Source: Clostridiales bacterium (lineage in GTDB: Bacteria; Bacillota; Clostridia; Oscillospirales; CAG-272). Taken from it: 43,519 nucleotides of DNA. Positions 1-8,851 of this stretch are shown here, one piece after another. The notes beneath the pieces were generated by a model. That model saw nothing but the letters and a program-made list of their open reading frames with translations. It had not been told where the DNA came from and made no database searches. The translations under genes were made by a program, and so were the position numbers. Location: the NCBI GenBank assembly GCA_012522015.1, contig JAAYLD010000039.1, positions 1-43,519 on the forward strand, read 5' to 3'. The number at the start of each line of letters is the position of its first letter. Positions within the stretch are counted from its first letter, which is position 1.

Positions 1-64
1 AATCAGGACGAGATGTAGGTATATAATAACATTGGAGATAATATTTCGCGGGAGGTTCGTTTTC

Positions 65-316
65 ATGAGAAAAAAGCAGTTGTACGGCGGATTTCAGATA
101 ATTGTTTTTTTATCTGCTTTTATGCTCTCTGCAATCGCATTTTTTAAAATTATAAAACGATTTTTATCCCTTTATATCAATTTTTCGATCGACGGGCGCA
201 TTTGCGACTTCGGATTTGACGACTTGTTTTATATAAATACCGATGAAGACTCCACCGACACAGGAAGCTACATTTACGAGGACACTGTGCCAAGCGGTGA
301 GCTTTTTAGCGCATGA
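65..316 (+). CDS. Small membrane protein, unknown function (83 aa)
   Basis: I do not recognise this protein. The ATG at 65 is chosen because GGAGG lies at 51-55, nine bases upstream; an in-frame TTG at 32 has no such site. A basic start (RKKQ) is followed by a hydrophobic stretch of roughly residues 8-30 that should span the membrane, then a short basic segment and an acidic Asp/Glu/Thr-rich C-terminal half. A TATAAT at 22-27 could be its -10 box; the matching -35 would fall off the window edge. It precedes the ABC operon by about 210 bp but that operon has its own promoter, so co-function is only a guess. Confidence 0.55.
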   Translation: MRKKQLYGGFQIIVFLSAFMLSAIAFFKIIKRFLSLYINFSIDGRICDFGFDDLFYINTDEDSTDTGSYIYEDTVPSGELFSA

Positions 317-474
317 AGCAATCATCATAAGATAAAACCGCAATTTTTACGCTATCAAATCATGAAAATAGGTTCCCGGTGTCTTTTTCACGCAGTTGTC
401 ACAGAATTTTCGCACAACCGACAAGCGGTTTCGCTGAAAATTCACTGTGGCGGCTGTTTTTTTGTGAAATTTTG

Positions 475-483
475 TGGTATAAT
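475..483 (+). promoter_or_regulatory. Extended -10 promoter for the ABC/GldG operon
   Basis: TGGTATAAT is a perfect -10 hexamer (478-483) with the TGn extension, 45 bp before the ATPase start codon. The -35 region 17 bp upstream (TGTTTT, 455-460) is poor, as is usual for extended -10 promoters. The rest of 317-527 shows no convincing gene; a 66-codon reading frame at 362-562 lacks a ribosome site and overlaps the ATPase start. Confidence 0.6.
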
Positions 484-527
484 TCAAAAAGCCATAACTG
501 CAAACTATACATTTTGGAGACTACTTA

Positions 528-1592
528 ATGAGAAAGGCCGAAACTTCAGCCACTGTAGTTGATGAAACTACAGCAGCTCCCAATATGATTGAAGTTGAAA
601 ACCTCGTCAAGCGTTACGGAGTAAAATACGCAGTTGACGACATTAGCTTCACCATAAAAAAGGGCGAAATTGTCGGTTTTCTTGGGCCAAACGGCGCCGG
701 AAAAACAACGACGATAAATATTATAACGGGATTTTTGTCCTGCACATCAGGGTCGGCACGCATCGTTGGCTTGGATGTGCTTGATCATCCTACTGAGACA
801 AAGCGAAATATAGGTTATCTGCCGGAACAGCCGCCGCTTTATGTGGACCTGACAGTAAACGAATATCTCAACTTTGTATACGACTTAAAGGGCTGCAGTT
901 TTAACCGCGAGGCGCACATTACCGATGTGTGTAATGTAACAAAAGTCAACGATGTCCGTCCACGCTTGATTAAGAATTTGTCAAAGGGCTATCGCCAGCG
1001 TGTCGCTATCGCTCAGGCCCTCATTGGCAACCCTCCTATTATCATACTTGACGAGCCGACAGTCGGACTTGATCCGAAACAGGTGATTGAGATACGCAGT
1101 TTGATCCGGACACTTGGCCGTGATCATACTGTATTTCTCAGCACGCACATTCTCTCCGAGGTTCAATCCGTCTGTGACAGGATAATCATAATAAACCACG
1201 GAAAAATTATAGCGGACAAGCCGCGCGAGGATTTCGCAACAGCTATCAGCGAAAGCCGCACGTATCTTGTTAAAATTTGCGGGCCTCAGCGAGAAGTATC
1301 GCTGCTTCTTCGTTCACGCGCAGGCGTGTCACGCGTTGAGCGCTGCCCTGAGCGCGATGGAGATGCATACGTTTATCTTGTCGAGAGCGAACCGGGCGTT
1401 GATATACGAAAGGGGCTTTTTTTCGCCTTAGCACAGAACAACTGGCCGCTTGTGGGAATTGAACCGGTTGGCGAGGATCTTGAGGATATATTCATTAGAC
1501 TTGTCGACCAAAGCGACATACGAAGGAAAAGTGCAAGTGCTCGTCGAAGACGTCCTATTATAACCGATGATGCAAATGAGGGGGTGAAATAA
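528..1592 (+). CDS. ABC transporter ATP-binding protein (GldA-like)
   Basis: This is the cytoplasmic ATPase of an ABC-2 type exporter, 354 residues. Walker A GPNGAGKT is at 53-60, the signature LSKGYRQR at 151-158, Walker B IIILDEP at 171-177 and the switch histidine at 207. About 120 residues follow the nucleotide-binding domain, as in the GldA/CcmA group. The ATG at 528 has GGAGA at 516-520; it gives a 19-residue polar extension before the conserved start of the domain, so the ATG at 585 is an alternative. The permease begins four bases after the stop, and GldG-like and DUF4340 genes follow. This gene set resembles the gliding-associated Gld ABC module but is widespread in non-gliding bacteria; the substrate is unknown. 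Confidence 0.92.
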   Translation: MRKAETSATVVDETTAAPNMIEVENLVKRYGVKYAVDDISFTIKKGEIVGFLGPNGAGKTTTINIITGFLSCTSGSARIVGLDVLDHPTETKRNIGYLPEQPPLYVDLTVNEYLNFVYDLKGCSFNREAHITDVCNVTKVNDVRPRLIKNLSKGYRQRVAIAQALIGNPPIIILDEPTVGLDPKQVIEIRSLIRTLGRDHTVFLSTHILSEVQSVCDRIIIINHGKIIADKPREDFATAISESRTYLVKICGPQREVSLLLRSRAGVSRVERCPERDGDAYVYLVESEPGVDIRKGLFFALAQNNWPLVGIEPVGEDLEDIFIRLVDQSDIRRKSASARRRRPIITDDANEGVK

Positions 1593-1595
1593 AAA

Positions 1596-2300
1596 ATGGG
1601 TGCCATCTATAAAAAAGAGATGCGTACATTTTTTGTAACGCCCATAGGTTATATATTCCTTGCTTCGGCATTTTTAATATCGTCTGCAGCTTTTTGCATC
1701 ACGACTCTTAAAATGTCGACGTGGAATACGAAATACTACTTTACGATAATGATTTTCGTCTTTATCATATTATCTCCGATGCTGACGATGAAGCTGTTTT
1801 CCGAGGAGAGGCGCACACGCACAGAACAGATGCTTCTAACTTCTCCCGTAAGCCTGACCGGCATGGTCATGGCAAAATATCTGTCGGCTATGACGATGAT
1901 GGGAGGCATACTTGCCCTAACATCTATTTACTTCATTCCGCTTTACAGCTACGCGAAACCGACAACTGCGGTTTTGATAGGAAACCTTATCGCGCTTATA
2001 ATGGTGGGCAGCGCGACAGTGTCTATTGGCATTTTCATTTCATCCCTCACTGAAAACCAAATGGTTGCTGCTGTCGTAACAATGGTAGTGCTCTTTCTTT
2101 TTATGGGGGCCGGATTCGTAAACCAGTATATTGACGTCTATGCCATACGCGCCATTTTTAGCTGGATATCAATATTCAACCGCTTCGGCAATTTCATGCA
2201 TGGTGTTTTTGACTTTGGCGCTTTTGTTTACTATGCGTCTATAACGATAGTCGCTATATTTCTCACTGTCCGCGTCTATGAGAAGCGGCGCTGGGGTTGA
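1596..2300 (+). CDS. ABC-2 type permease (GldF-like)
   Basis: This is the membrane subunit paired with the upstream ATPase. The 234-residue protein has six hydrophobic segments (near residues 17-38, 52-70, 98-120, 130-150, 160-185 and 205-225), and the cytoplasmic SEERRTRTEQMLLTSPVS segment between the second and third spans is typical of ABC-2 permeases of the GldF/NosY type. The gene starts four bases after the ATPase stop, with a G-rich ribosome site (GAGGGGGTG) at 1579-1587. The downstream GldG-like gene follows after 21 bp, so all four genes should be one transcript. Family assignment is firm; what it moves is not known. Confidence 0.88.
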   Translation: MGAIYKKEMRTFFVTPIGYIFLASAFLISSAAFCITTLKMSTWNTKYYFTIMIFVFIILSPMLTMKLFSEERRTRTEQMLLTSPVSLTGMVMAKYLSAMTMMGGILALTSIYFIPLYSYAKPTTAVLIGNLIALIMVGSATVSIGIFISSLTENQMVAAVVTMVVLFLFMGAGFVNQYIDVYAIRAIFSWISIFNRFGNFMHGVFDFGAFVYYASITIVAIFLTVRVYEKRRWG

Positions 2301-2321
2301 TAAGGAGGCATAAGGATAATA

Positions 2322-3836
2322 ATGAGACCTGTAAGTGTATCCAGCTTCCTGTTAAAAAAGAAGATTAAGTACGGCGGCTTTGCCGTTGCGATAACTGTAA
2401 CTTTTATAGCATTTGTTATAATTTTCAACGTTATTTTCTCAGCGCTTGCTTCAAAATATATGTGGTATATAGACATGACGGCAACGGAGCTTTTCACGCT
2501 GAGTGACGCAACATTTGACTTGCTTCGTGACATCAAGGCTGACGTCAACATCATCTTCTGCATGGATCCTGATGAGGTCAAAGCCGATCAGATGCTTTAT
2601 TACGTGCAGAATACGGCAAAACTATTAGCAAAAGAATTTAAGAATATCCATATAATTTACAAGGATGTTGTCCGCAATTATAACTTTTTTAAAAAATACA
2701 CGACAGCTTCATCAACTGAGGTTCACACGACAAGCGTCATTGTCGAAAGTGGAACTGAATACCGCAAGTACGAAAAAACCAGCTTTTTTATAAGAGACAC
2801 AAATAGTCCCGATTATTACTGGGCTTACAAGGGTGAGCAGGTTCTCGTATCGTCGATACTTCAGGTAACGGCAGCCGAAATGCCGATTGCATACTTTACG
2901 GTCGGTCACGGTGAGAATACTGATATAACAGGCGATATCTCTGCTCTTTACACAATGGTCTATGAGGCAGGGTATGATGTAAGACCAATTGACTTGTCGA
3001 AAGAGGAAATTGACCCCGCCGCCCGTTTGATAATTATAAACGAACCCAGATTTGACTTTGGTGGGTATGTTGACGAATCAGTCGGGCTTTCCGAGATTGA
3101 AAAGTTAGACGCATTTCTTGACGGTCTTGGCTCGCTGATGGTATTCATCGATCCCTCTTATGGTGCTAAACTCACAAATCTTAATGAGTTTTTATATGAA
3201 TGGGGCATAGAGTTTGAATATGACCTCCGAATCAAGGATGCCGAAAACTCTATCTCCATCGACGGTTTCTCGGTTGTTGGACAATACAATACAAACACCG
3301 ATGAGCTTGCACATTCGGTCTATAAACAAATAACAAGCCTTGCAAGCCAGCCGAAAACTATATTCCGCAATGCGTGTCCGATAAAGCATACCTACGAGGA
3401 CGACTCGAAAACCGTTGACTACGACTTCCGTATGATGTCTGATGTGTTTTACACATCAGATACTGCAGAGACTTACCGCGATAGTGAGCTTGTCGGCTCA
3501 GGACGCTACAGTTTGATGACGATAACCCAGGAGCAACGTATTGTTAACAATGAAGAATATTTCTCTTACGTCCTCGCGACAGGCACAAAAAACTATACTG
3601 CATCACAATACCTTTTAAGCAATATTTACGCAAACTCAGACGTGCTTTACGCCTGCATGAGAGCCTTTGGCAAGGAGCGCGTCCCCGCAGACATCGATTT
3701 TAAAGTTTATAACGATTACGACCTTGACATTACAATAGCACAGGCAAATAGCTGGACACGTTTCTTCATGATAGTTCCAGCGACAATCATCGTCCTTACC
3801 TCCATATATATCACGGTACGGAGGAAGTACAAATAA
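2322..3836 (+). CDS. GldG-like ABC auxiliary protein
   Basis: This 504-residue protein has an N-terminal membrane anchor (about residues 18-45), a large extracytoplasmic region, and a second membrane span near the C-terminus followed by RRKYK. The segment after the first span (WYIDMTATELFTLSDAT) is the hallmark opening of the ABC_transp_aux/GldG family, and the YFTVGHGE segment near residue 195 starts the second conserved block. In Bacteroidetes GldG partners GldA/GldF; here it sits between permease and DUF4340 genes in the same order seen in many Firmicutes. AAGGAT at 2312-2317 is the nearer ribosome site, with GGAGG ten bases further up. Its biochemical role is unresolved. Confidence 0.82.
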   Translation: MRPVSVSSFLLKKKIKYGGFAVAITVTFIAFVIIFNVIFSALASKYMWYIDMTATELFTLSDATFDLLRDIKADVNIIFCMDPDEVKADQMLYYVQNTAKLLAKEFKNIHIIYKDVVRNYNFFKKYTTASSTEVHTTSVIVESGTEYRKYEKTSFFIRDTNSPDYYWAYKGEQVLVSSILQVTAAEMPIAYFTVGHGENTDITGDISALYTMVYEAGYDVRPIDLSKEEIDPAARLIIINEPRFDFGGYVDESVGLSEIEKLDAFLDGLGSLMVFIDPSYGAKLTNLNEFLYEWGIEFEYDLRIKDAENSISIDGFSVVGQYNTNTDELAHSVYKQITSLASQPKTIFRNACPIKHTYEDDSKTVDYDFRMMSDVFYTSDTAETYRDSELVGSGRYSLMTITQEQRIVNNEEYFSYVLATGTKNYTASQYLLSNIYANSDVLYACMRAFGKERVPADIDFKVYNDYDLDITIAQANSWTRFFMIVPATIIVLTSIYITVRRKYK

Positions 3837-3840
3837 AACG

Positions 3841-5346
3841 ATGTTAAAAAAGCAGAAGATTATAATAATTATTTTTGTAGCTCTGTTTGTTGTTCTGACC
3901 ACACTTTACTTTGCCATTATCGCTCCGCTTACAAAGGATGATGGTAAGGAAACAACAGAGCCAGTTGAAACAGATGTTGGCGAGGGTCGTACCCCGCAAA
4001 ACTATTGGCTTATTTTCCCTCAGGTAGAACGCGAAAACATAGAATCGATTGAAGTTCACAACAAATACGGGACATATAAGTTCTACCGCAACGAAGAAGA
4101 CAGATTTGTCATTGAGGGTTTTGAGAATCTTGCTTACGACCAGGAGCAGTTTGCCCAGCTTGTCGTCAGCACAGGTTTTACAATATCTCAGGTGAAAATC
4201 ACGGAAAACCCAACAGAGGAACAGTTGAGGGAATACGGCTTTTACGATGACCCCGCTTATTATATCCTAACGACAAGGTCAGGTACTGTGCATAAGGTGA
4301 TTATCGGCTATAAAATCATCGCCGGTGGCGGATATTATGCCATGTACGAGGGGCGTAAAACAGTATATGTTCTTGAAAAAAGCCTTGAAAAGGTAGTCCT
4401 TGCACCGGTTGTCGATATGGTTGCGCCGCTTGTAACAGCCGGGGTCAAGACAAACGAGTATTATAATATTGACAATTTCAAGATTTATCATCACGATAAG
4501 CTGTTTTTCGCCGCACAAAACCTAACAAGCGAAGAGCTTAAGGAGCGTGAAACGACTGCCCTTGTAGCCGCCAAGGTTACTCATCCGGGCGATTATACCC
4601 CCTCCAACATTTATGATGAAACAAGACTTGGTCTTGCATATTACGCCGGTGAAGCAGTCGTTGCCCTCGGCTTAACGGAGGAAAACCTCGAGAAATACGG
4701 CCTTTCTGATCCGCCCTACACAATCATGTATGATTATAAGGATCATACGTACAAGCTAATTGTATCTGAACCTGTCGACGGCTATTACTATGTCGGCACG
4801 TATCTCTTCAACACTATTGTCAAGGTTCCTGAAGAGGACTTTAAGTTCTTAAGCTGGAGTCTTTTCAAGTGGGTTGACAATTATGTATTCCAAAAAACAA
4901 TAACATTTGTCGATTCAATCAAAGTCGAGACTCCGCAGTTTACTGAACTTTTCCGCTTAACGCACCTTGATAAGTCAAACGATCCTAACCTTATCATTAA
5001 GGGCGACCTGTGCGGTGTGATTGACGGCTCAGAAGAAGTTTATAGTTTCAGGCAGTTCTATATGTCGCTGCTAAATGTGCAGATTGAGGGCGATGCTCCC
5101 CTCACGGATGAAGAAAAAGCTGAGCTAATTGCAGACGATAAAAACTGCATGCTCAAGTTTACGGTCACGACGCTTGGCGGCAATGTAATGGAGTACGGTT
5201 TTTACCGGTACAGCACACGACGCTGCCTGCTTACCGTAAACGGGGTCGGCCAGTTCTACGTTGTCGTCGACGCACCAAAGAAAATATCCTCCTTTGCACA
5301 GAAGGTTATAAACGGTGAGCCTATCGATCGACAGGAAAAATATTAA
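3841..5346 (+). CDS. DUF4340 membrane-anchored protein
   Basis: This 501-residue protein has one N-terminal membrane span (residues about 6-27) and a long extracytoplasmic part. Two segments look like DUF4340 units: one around residues 70-170 (IEGFENLAYDQEQF; LREYGFYDDPAYYILTT) and another around 250-340 (LEKYGLSDPPYTIMYDYKD). DUF4340 proteins regularly follow GldG-like genes and are presumed to be part of the same complex. It starts five bases after the GldG stop; the only good ribosome site (GGAGG, from 3820) is about 16 bases away, so translation probably depends on the preceding gene. The function is unknown. Confidence 0.8.
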   Translation: MLKKQKIIIIIFVALFVVLTTLYFAIIAPLTKDDGKETTEPVETDVGEGRTPQNYWLIFPQVERENIESIEVHNKYGTYKFYRNEEDRFVIEGFENLAYDQEQFAQLVVSTGFTISQVKITENPTEEQLREYGFYDDPAYYILTTRSGTVHKVIIGYKIIAGGGYYAMYEGRKTVYVLEKSLEKVVLAPVVDMVAPLVTAGVKTNEYYNIDNFKIYHHDKLFFAAQNLTSEELKERETTALVAAKVTHPGDYTPSNIYDETRLGLAYYAGEAVVALGLTEENLEKYGLSDPPYTIMYDYKDHTYKLIVSEPVDGYYYVGTYLFNTIVKVPEEDFKFLSWSLFKWVDNYVFQKTITFVDSIKVETPQFTELFRLTHLDKSNDPNLIIKGDLCGVIDGSEEVYSFRQFYMSLLNVQIEGDAPLTDEEKAELIADDKNCMLKFTVTTLGGNVMEYGFYRYSTRRCLLTVNGVGQFYVVVDAPKKISSFAQKVINGEPIDRQEKY

Positions 5347-5364
5347 AACATCAATTAATATATT

Positions 5365-5390
5365 GAGGGCACTATGACTGCCCCCTGTTT
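5365..5390. terminator. Candidate terminator between convergent operons
   Basis: GAGGGCA at 5365-5371 can pair with TGCCCCC at 5379-5385 (one mismatch, 7-nt loop), followed by TGTTTTAT on the + strand. It lies 18 bp after the DUF4340 stop and just beyond the end of the convergent M42 operon. Confidence 0.5.
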
Positions 5391-5405
5391 TATATAAAGT
5401 TGTTT

Positions 5406-6389
5406 TTACTCCTCCATCAAAGCGAGCCCAAGCTCAACGCAAGCGGAAACGTCTTTCATATCAATAACTTCTACTGGTGTGTGAGCATAACGTGTCGGTA
5501 TTGATATACATCCCGCCATGCAGCCGGCCCCTGCTGACTGCATTGATGATGTGTCTGTGCCGCCCATTGTCAGAACCTCAAGCTGGTATTTTATCTTACG
5601 GTCGCGGCAAAGCTTTATCATTTTATCGACAAGCTCCGGCGACGATATTGCGGAGTTGTCCTTGACCTTAATTGCCGCACCGCCACCAAGCTCGACTGCC
5701 ATTTTAACCGAACCGGGCGTGTCGCCGGTTTTTGTTATATCAACGGCGACTGCAATATCAGGCATAATAGCATAAGCTGCCGTCTTTGAGCCGCGGCAAC
5801 CGACTTCTTCCTGCACTGTAAAGACGAAATAAACATCATATGGACAAGGCGTTTTCATTTTTCGCGCCATCTCGACAAGAATTGCGCAGCCTATTCTATC
5901 GTCGAACGGGCGGCCCGCTATGCGTCCGCCACCGATGCGACTAATGTCGCCGCGGACAGCGAAGGTGTCGCCAACGGACACGCGACGCTCTGCTTCTTTT
6001 TTATTTTTCGCACCAATATCGACAAAGCCATTTTTTATATTAAACTCTTTTGCATCGTCGTCGGCAACAAGCACGCCGCGAACGCCATTTTCAAAGACAA
6101 CATGCGAATATACAGTTTCAGCAAAACGTATGCCGCCGACATTTGAATAACGTATGCGTCCGCCATCGTCAATACAAGTAGTGAAAAAGCCGATTTCATC
6201 CATGTGAGCGGCAAACATAAGCTTTTTCGCACCGGGTGCGCCTTTTTTATGTGCAATCAAATTGCCAAGTGCGTCAGTTGTTATCTCATCAACATACGGC
6301 GCAATTCTTTCTTTAATAACATCGCGGACGGGTCCCTCACGTCCGGAAACGCCGAGCGGCTTCATTATATCCTTTATAAGACCAAACAT
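5406..6389 (-). CDS. M42 family metallopeptidase (1 of 3)
   Basis: This is a cytosolic di-metal aminopeptidase or glutamyl aminopeptidase-like enzyme of family M42, 327 residues. The family residues are all visible: His62 and Asp64 in AAHMDE, Asp163/164 in FDDR, catalytic Glu194 and ligand Glu195 in VQEE, Asp217 in VAVDITK, and His303 in TRYAHTP. M42 enzymes form tetrahedral dodecamers that trim short peptides. GGAGG lies nine bases upstream of the ATG. It is the last gene of a three-paralogue minus-strand operon, 63 bp after the second copy. The exact peptide preference cannot be read from sequence. Confidence 0.92.
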   Translation of the reverse strand: MFGLIKDIMKPLGVSGREGPVRDVIKERIAPYVDEITTDALGNLIAHKKGAPGAKKLMFAAHMDEIGFFTTCIDDGGRIRYSNVGGIRFAETVYSHVVFENGVRGVLVADDDAKEFNIKNGFVDIGAKNKKEAERRVSVGDTFAVRGDISRIGGGRIAGRPFDDRIGCAILVEMARKMKTPCPYDVYFVFTVQEEVGCRGSKTAAYAIMPDIAVAVDITKTGDTPGSVKMAVELGGGAAIKVKDNSAISSPELVDKMIKLCRDRKIKYQLEVLTMGGTDTSSMQSAGAGCMAGCISIPTRYAHTPVEVIDMKDVSACVELGLALMEE

Positions 6390-6452
6390 TATATAAGCCT
6401 CCAGTTAATATTTTTTGTTGGTATTTTACGACTTATTTATTCAGCCACTTGT

Positions 6453-7556
6453 TTATTCATCAAAAGTTATTTCCCTTGCAATCGCGGCTGTGAGAGCAAG
6501 CGTGCTATCATAATCATCGGCGCAGAGGACGTTTGAGGCTGTATGTATATACCTTGTCGGTGCTGAAATTGTGACTGTCTTAACGCCTGCGCGCACCTTG
6601 TGAATAGCACCGGCATCATTTCCACCCGAAACATACTTCTTATACTGCGCTTTTATGCCGTGGGCTTCGGCAAGCTTCATTGCGAAGTCTATCATTTCAC
6701 GCGGGTAGATTGTTGTGTTGTCAAGAATTGATATTGCCGGCCCCTCTCCCTGCTTTGCGACAAGCTTTTCGATGGGTGCACCTGTATTGTCAGCAACAGC
6801 GGTAGCTTCAAGGACGACGGCGCGGTCGGGATTTATGGCATAAGCCCCCACTCTTGCACCGGAAAGCCCCGTTTCCTCGCGGACTGTAAATGCAAAATAA
6901 ATATCATGCGCAAATCTCTCGCCGCTTTTCTTCAGCATACGCAATAGATCGCACTGTATAGCGCAGCCAAAGCGGTCGTCGATAGCCTTGCTCTTAATAA
7001 ACCTGCCATCTTTCCCAAAACGTATAAATTCACTCTCAAACGTACCAAAAGAGCCGCGACGGACGTATTTTTCTGCTTCTTCTTTGTCCTTCGCACCGAT
7101 ATCAATGTACATATCGCGTATTTCACCGGGTTTGTCGCGCTCCTCCGACTTTTGGAGGTGAATAGCCTTCGATCCGATGACACCGGGCACTCTGTTATCC
7201 GCGTCACCTACAGTTACGCGGCGGCCCGGCAATACGGACGGCAATATTCCGCCGACGGTAGTAAAACGCAGCGTTCCGTCGGACTCGATATCGCGTATCA
7301 TAAAGCCAACCTCGTCCATGTGAGCGGAGAAAAGAAGGCGCTTCGGGGTGCTGTCATCCTTTCTTCTCTCACCGCGCAATAAAGCTATGACATTTCCTAT
7401 TTTGTCGCACCAAATTTCATCCGCATAAGGCGATATTTGCGCCTTTATGATAGAGGCGACATTGTCTTCGCAGCCGCTCGGCCCAAATTCAAGACAAAGG
7501 GCGCGAAGAAGATCTATCCCGTAAAGCTCGCTACTATAAGCACTTGTTTCAGACAC
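6453..7556 (-). CDS. M42 family metallopeptidase (2 of 3)
   Basis: This is the second tandem M42 paralogue, 367 residues from a GTG start. The reading frame is open for another 56 codons upstream, but that part lies inside the preceding gene. The GTG at 7556 is preferred: GGAGG is nine bases upstream, it overlaps the previous stop codon by eight bases, and the protein then opens with the usual DLLRALCLEFGPSG motif. Metal and catalytic motifs SAHMDEVG, AIDDRFG, VREETG and RYIHT are present. The fourth ligand region reads VVLEATA, so Glu rather than Asp may bind metal, unlike copy 1. The overlap suggests translational coupling to copy 3. Confidence 0.9.
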   Translation of the reverse strand: MSETSAYSSELYGIDLLRALCLEFGPSGCEDNVASIIKAQISPYADEIWCDKIGNVIALLRGERRKDDSTPKRLLFSAHMDEVGFMIRDIESDGTLRFTTVGGILPSVLPGRRVTVGDADNRVPGVIGSKAIHLQKSEERDKPGEIRDMYIDIGAKDKEEAEKYVRRGSFGTFESEFIRFGKDGRFIKSKAIDDRFGCAIQCDLLRMLKKSGERFAHDIYFAFTVREETGLSGARVGAYAINPDRAVVLEATAVADNTGAPIEKLVAKQGEGPAISILDNTTIYPREMIDFAMKLAEAHGIKAQYKKYVSGGNDAGAIHKVRAGVKTVTISAPTRYIHTASNVLCADDYDSTLALTAAIAREITFDE

Positions 7557-8610
7557 GACTGTATTCCTCCATCCCCGGATCTCGTATGATTGCCGATACA
7601 ATATCGGCAAGGGCGCGCATATCGGCTGTGTCAACAACCTCCGAATATGTGTGCATTGAGCGCAGCGGAACTCCAAGAACTGCTGTCGGTATCCCCGCTT
7701 CAACAAGAATAATATCGTCGCCATTTGTGCCCGTGCTGTTTGGTTCGACGCTTATTGCATATTTTATTTGTAAATCCTCAGCAAGTCTTGTAATGCGGCG
7801 CGTAAGCTTTATATCAGTGATGGCGGAATATGATGCAATAAACCCGCTGCCAAGCTTAAAGGCACCCTGTGAAGCGGAAGTATCGGGCGCTTCGGCAAAG
7901 CCAACGTCAAGCACAAGGGCAAGATCCGGTTTTATTTTAAAAGCTGCTTTTTCGGCGCCGGACATGCCGTTTTCCTCAGCCGCTGATATGCATGCGTACA
8001 CGTCAAAGCGAACGCCCCCGCGATCAAATGCGTCGCAGGTGGCGGCAAGCGCCACGGCCGCACACGCTTTGTCGTCAAATCCGCGTCCGGCTATGCGTTC
8101 TGATAGAAGTTCAGTTACATACGGGCGGAATCCAATTGGCGTTCCGACGCGGACGCCAAGCGTCTCCTCAAGCTCTTTTTTCGTATAGCCTGTATCGATG
8201 TACATATCATCTATTTTTTCAAGCTTTTTTCGCTCTTCTGCTGTTAAAAGATGAGTCGGCGTTGATGCGATAACGCCATAAATAGTCCCTCCTGCGCCGT
8301 ATATATCAACATCCGCCGCGGGAAGGATGCGGCGGTCAACACCGCCAAGATTTGTAAAGCGAATCGTGCCGTTTTCCTCAATTTTTGTAACTATAAGCCC
8401 GACTTCGTCAAAATGAGAGTCAATCATCAGTTTGGGCGCGCCCTCGCGTCCGCACCGACGTACAAAAATGTGGTTCCCGACGGCGTCCCGCTGCCACTCG
8501 TCAAAATGAGGGGAAAATAACTCGACGAGGGCGTCCGAACCTATCGTTTCAAACCCGACGGGAGACGGCGCCCGCGAGAGCGCCGACAATGTTTGAATTA
8601 AATCAAGCAT
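7549..8610 (-). CDS. M42 family metallopeptidase (3 of 3)
   Basis: This is the first transcribed of the three M42 genes, 353 residues. Motifs IDSHFDEVG, GFDDKA, AAEENG, LVLDVGFAEAP and RSMHTYSE correspond to the metal ligands and catalytic Glu, though the protein is the most divergent of the three. GGAGG lies about six bases upstream of the ATG. The 8611-8851 interval divides this operon from the divergent arabinofuranosidase operon; I found no clear -35/-10 pair for the minus direction. Three such paralogues in a row probably arose by old duplications followed by specialisation for different peptide termini, which is inference. Confidence 0.9.
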   Translation of the reverse strand: MLDLIQTLSALSRAPSPVGFETIGSDALVELFSPHFDEWQRDAVGNHIFVRRCGREGAPKLMIDSHFDEVGLIVTKIEENGTIRFTNLGGVDRRILPAADVDIYGAGGTIYGVIASTPTHLLTAEERKKLEKIDDMYIDTGYTKKELEETLGVRVGTPIGFRPYVTELLSERIAGRGFDDKACAAVALAATCDAFDRGGVRFDVYACISAAEENGMSGAEKAAFKIKPDLALVLDVGFAEAPDTSASQGAFKLGSGFIASYSAITDIKLTRRITRLAEDLQIKYAISVEPNSTGTNGDDIILVEAGIPTAVLGVPLRSMHTYSEVVDTADMRALADIVSAIIRDPGMEEYSRV

Positions 8611-8775
8611 AAATGCCTCCGTTTATATGCTATACCATATGACAGGTGAACAAAACACAAACATATATTATCACATCACCACGCGAAAAACTACACTCAT
8701 AAGCTTTTTCTGTTAAATTTTTAGTAATATTATACGTTTGTATGTATTTAATAATTAAATAATCCAGTAATAATG

Positions 8776-8804
8776 TTGACAGGTTAAATAATATAGGCTA
8801 AAAT
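8776..8804 (+). promoter_or_regulatory. Sigma-A promoter of the arabinofuranosidase operon
   Basis: TTGACA (8776-8781), a 17-bp spacer, then TAAAAT (8799-8804). Transcription should begin near 8811, about 41 nt before the start codon. A perfect AT-only inverted repeat (TATTTAAT-A-ATTAAATA) at 8745-8761 lies 14 bp upstream of the -35 box and could be an UP-element or an operator; chance is also possible in such AT-rich DNA. Confidence 0.8.
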
Positions 8805-8851
8805 TACATCAGCGCTCAAAAAACGATTTGGAACGGAAAGGATACTATCGG

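Noticed and set aside
362..562. 66-codon frame between the first small gene and the ABC operon
   Set aside because: No ribosome site, it covers the ABC promoter and overlaps the ATPase start.
7556..7724. 56-codon N-terminal extension of the second M42 gene
   Set aside because: It lies inside the preceding M42 gene, is not family-like, and the GTG at 7556 has an ideal ribosome site.
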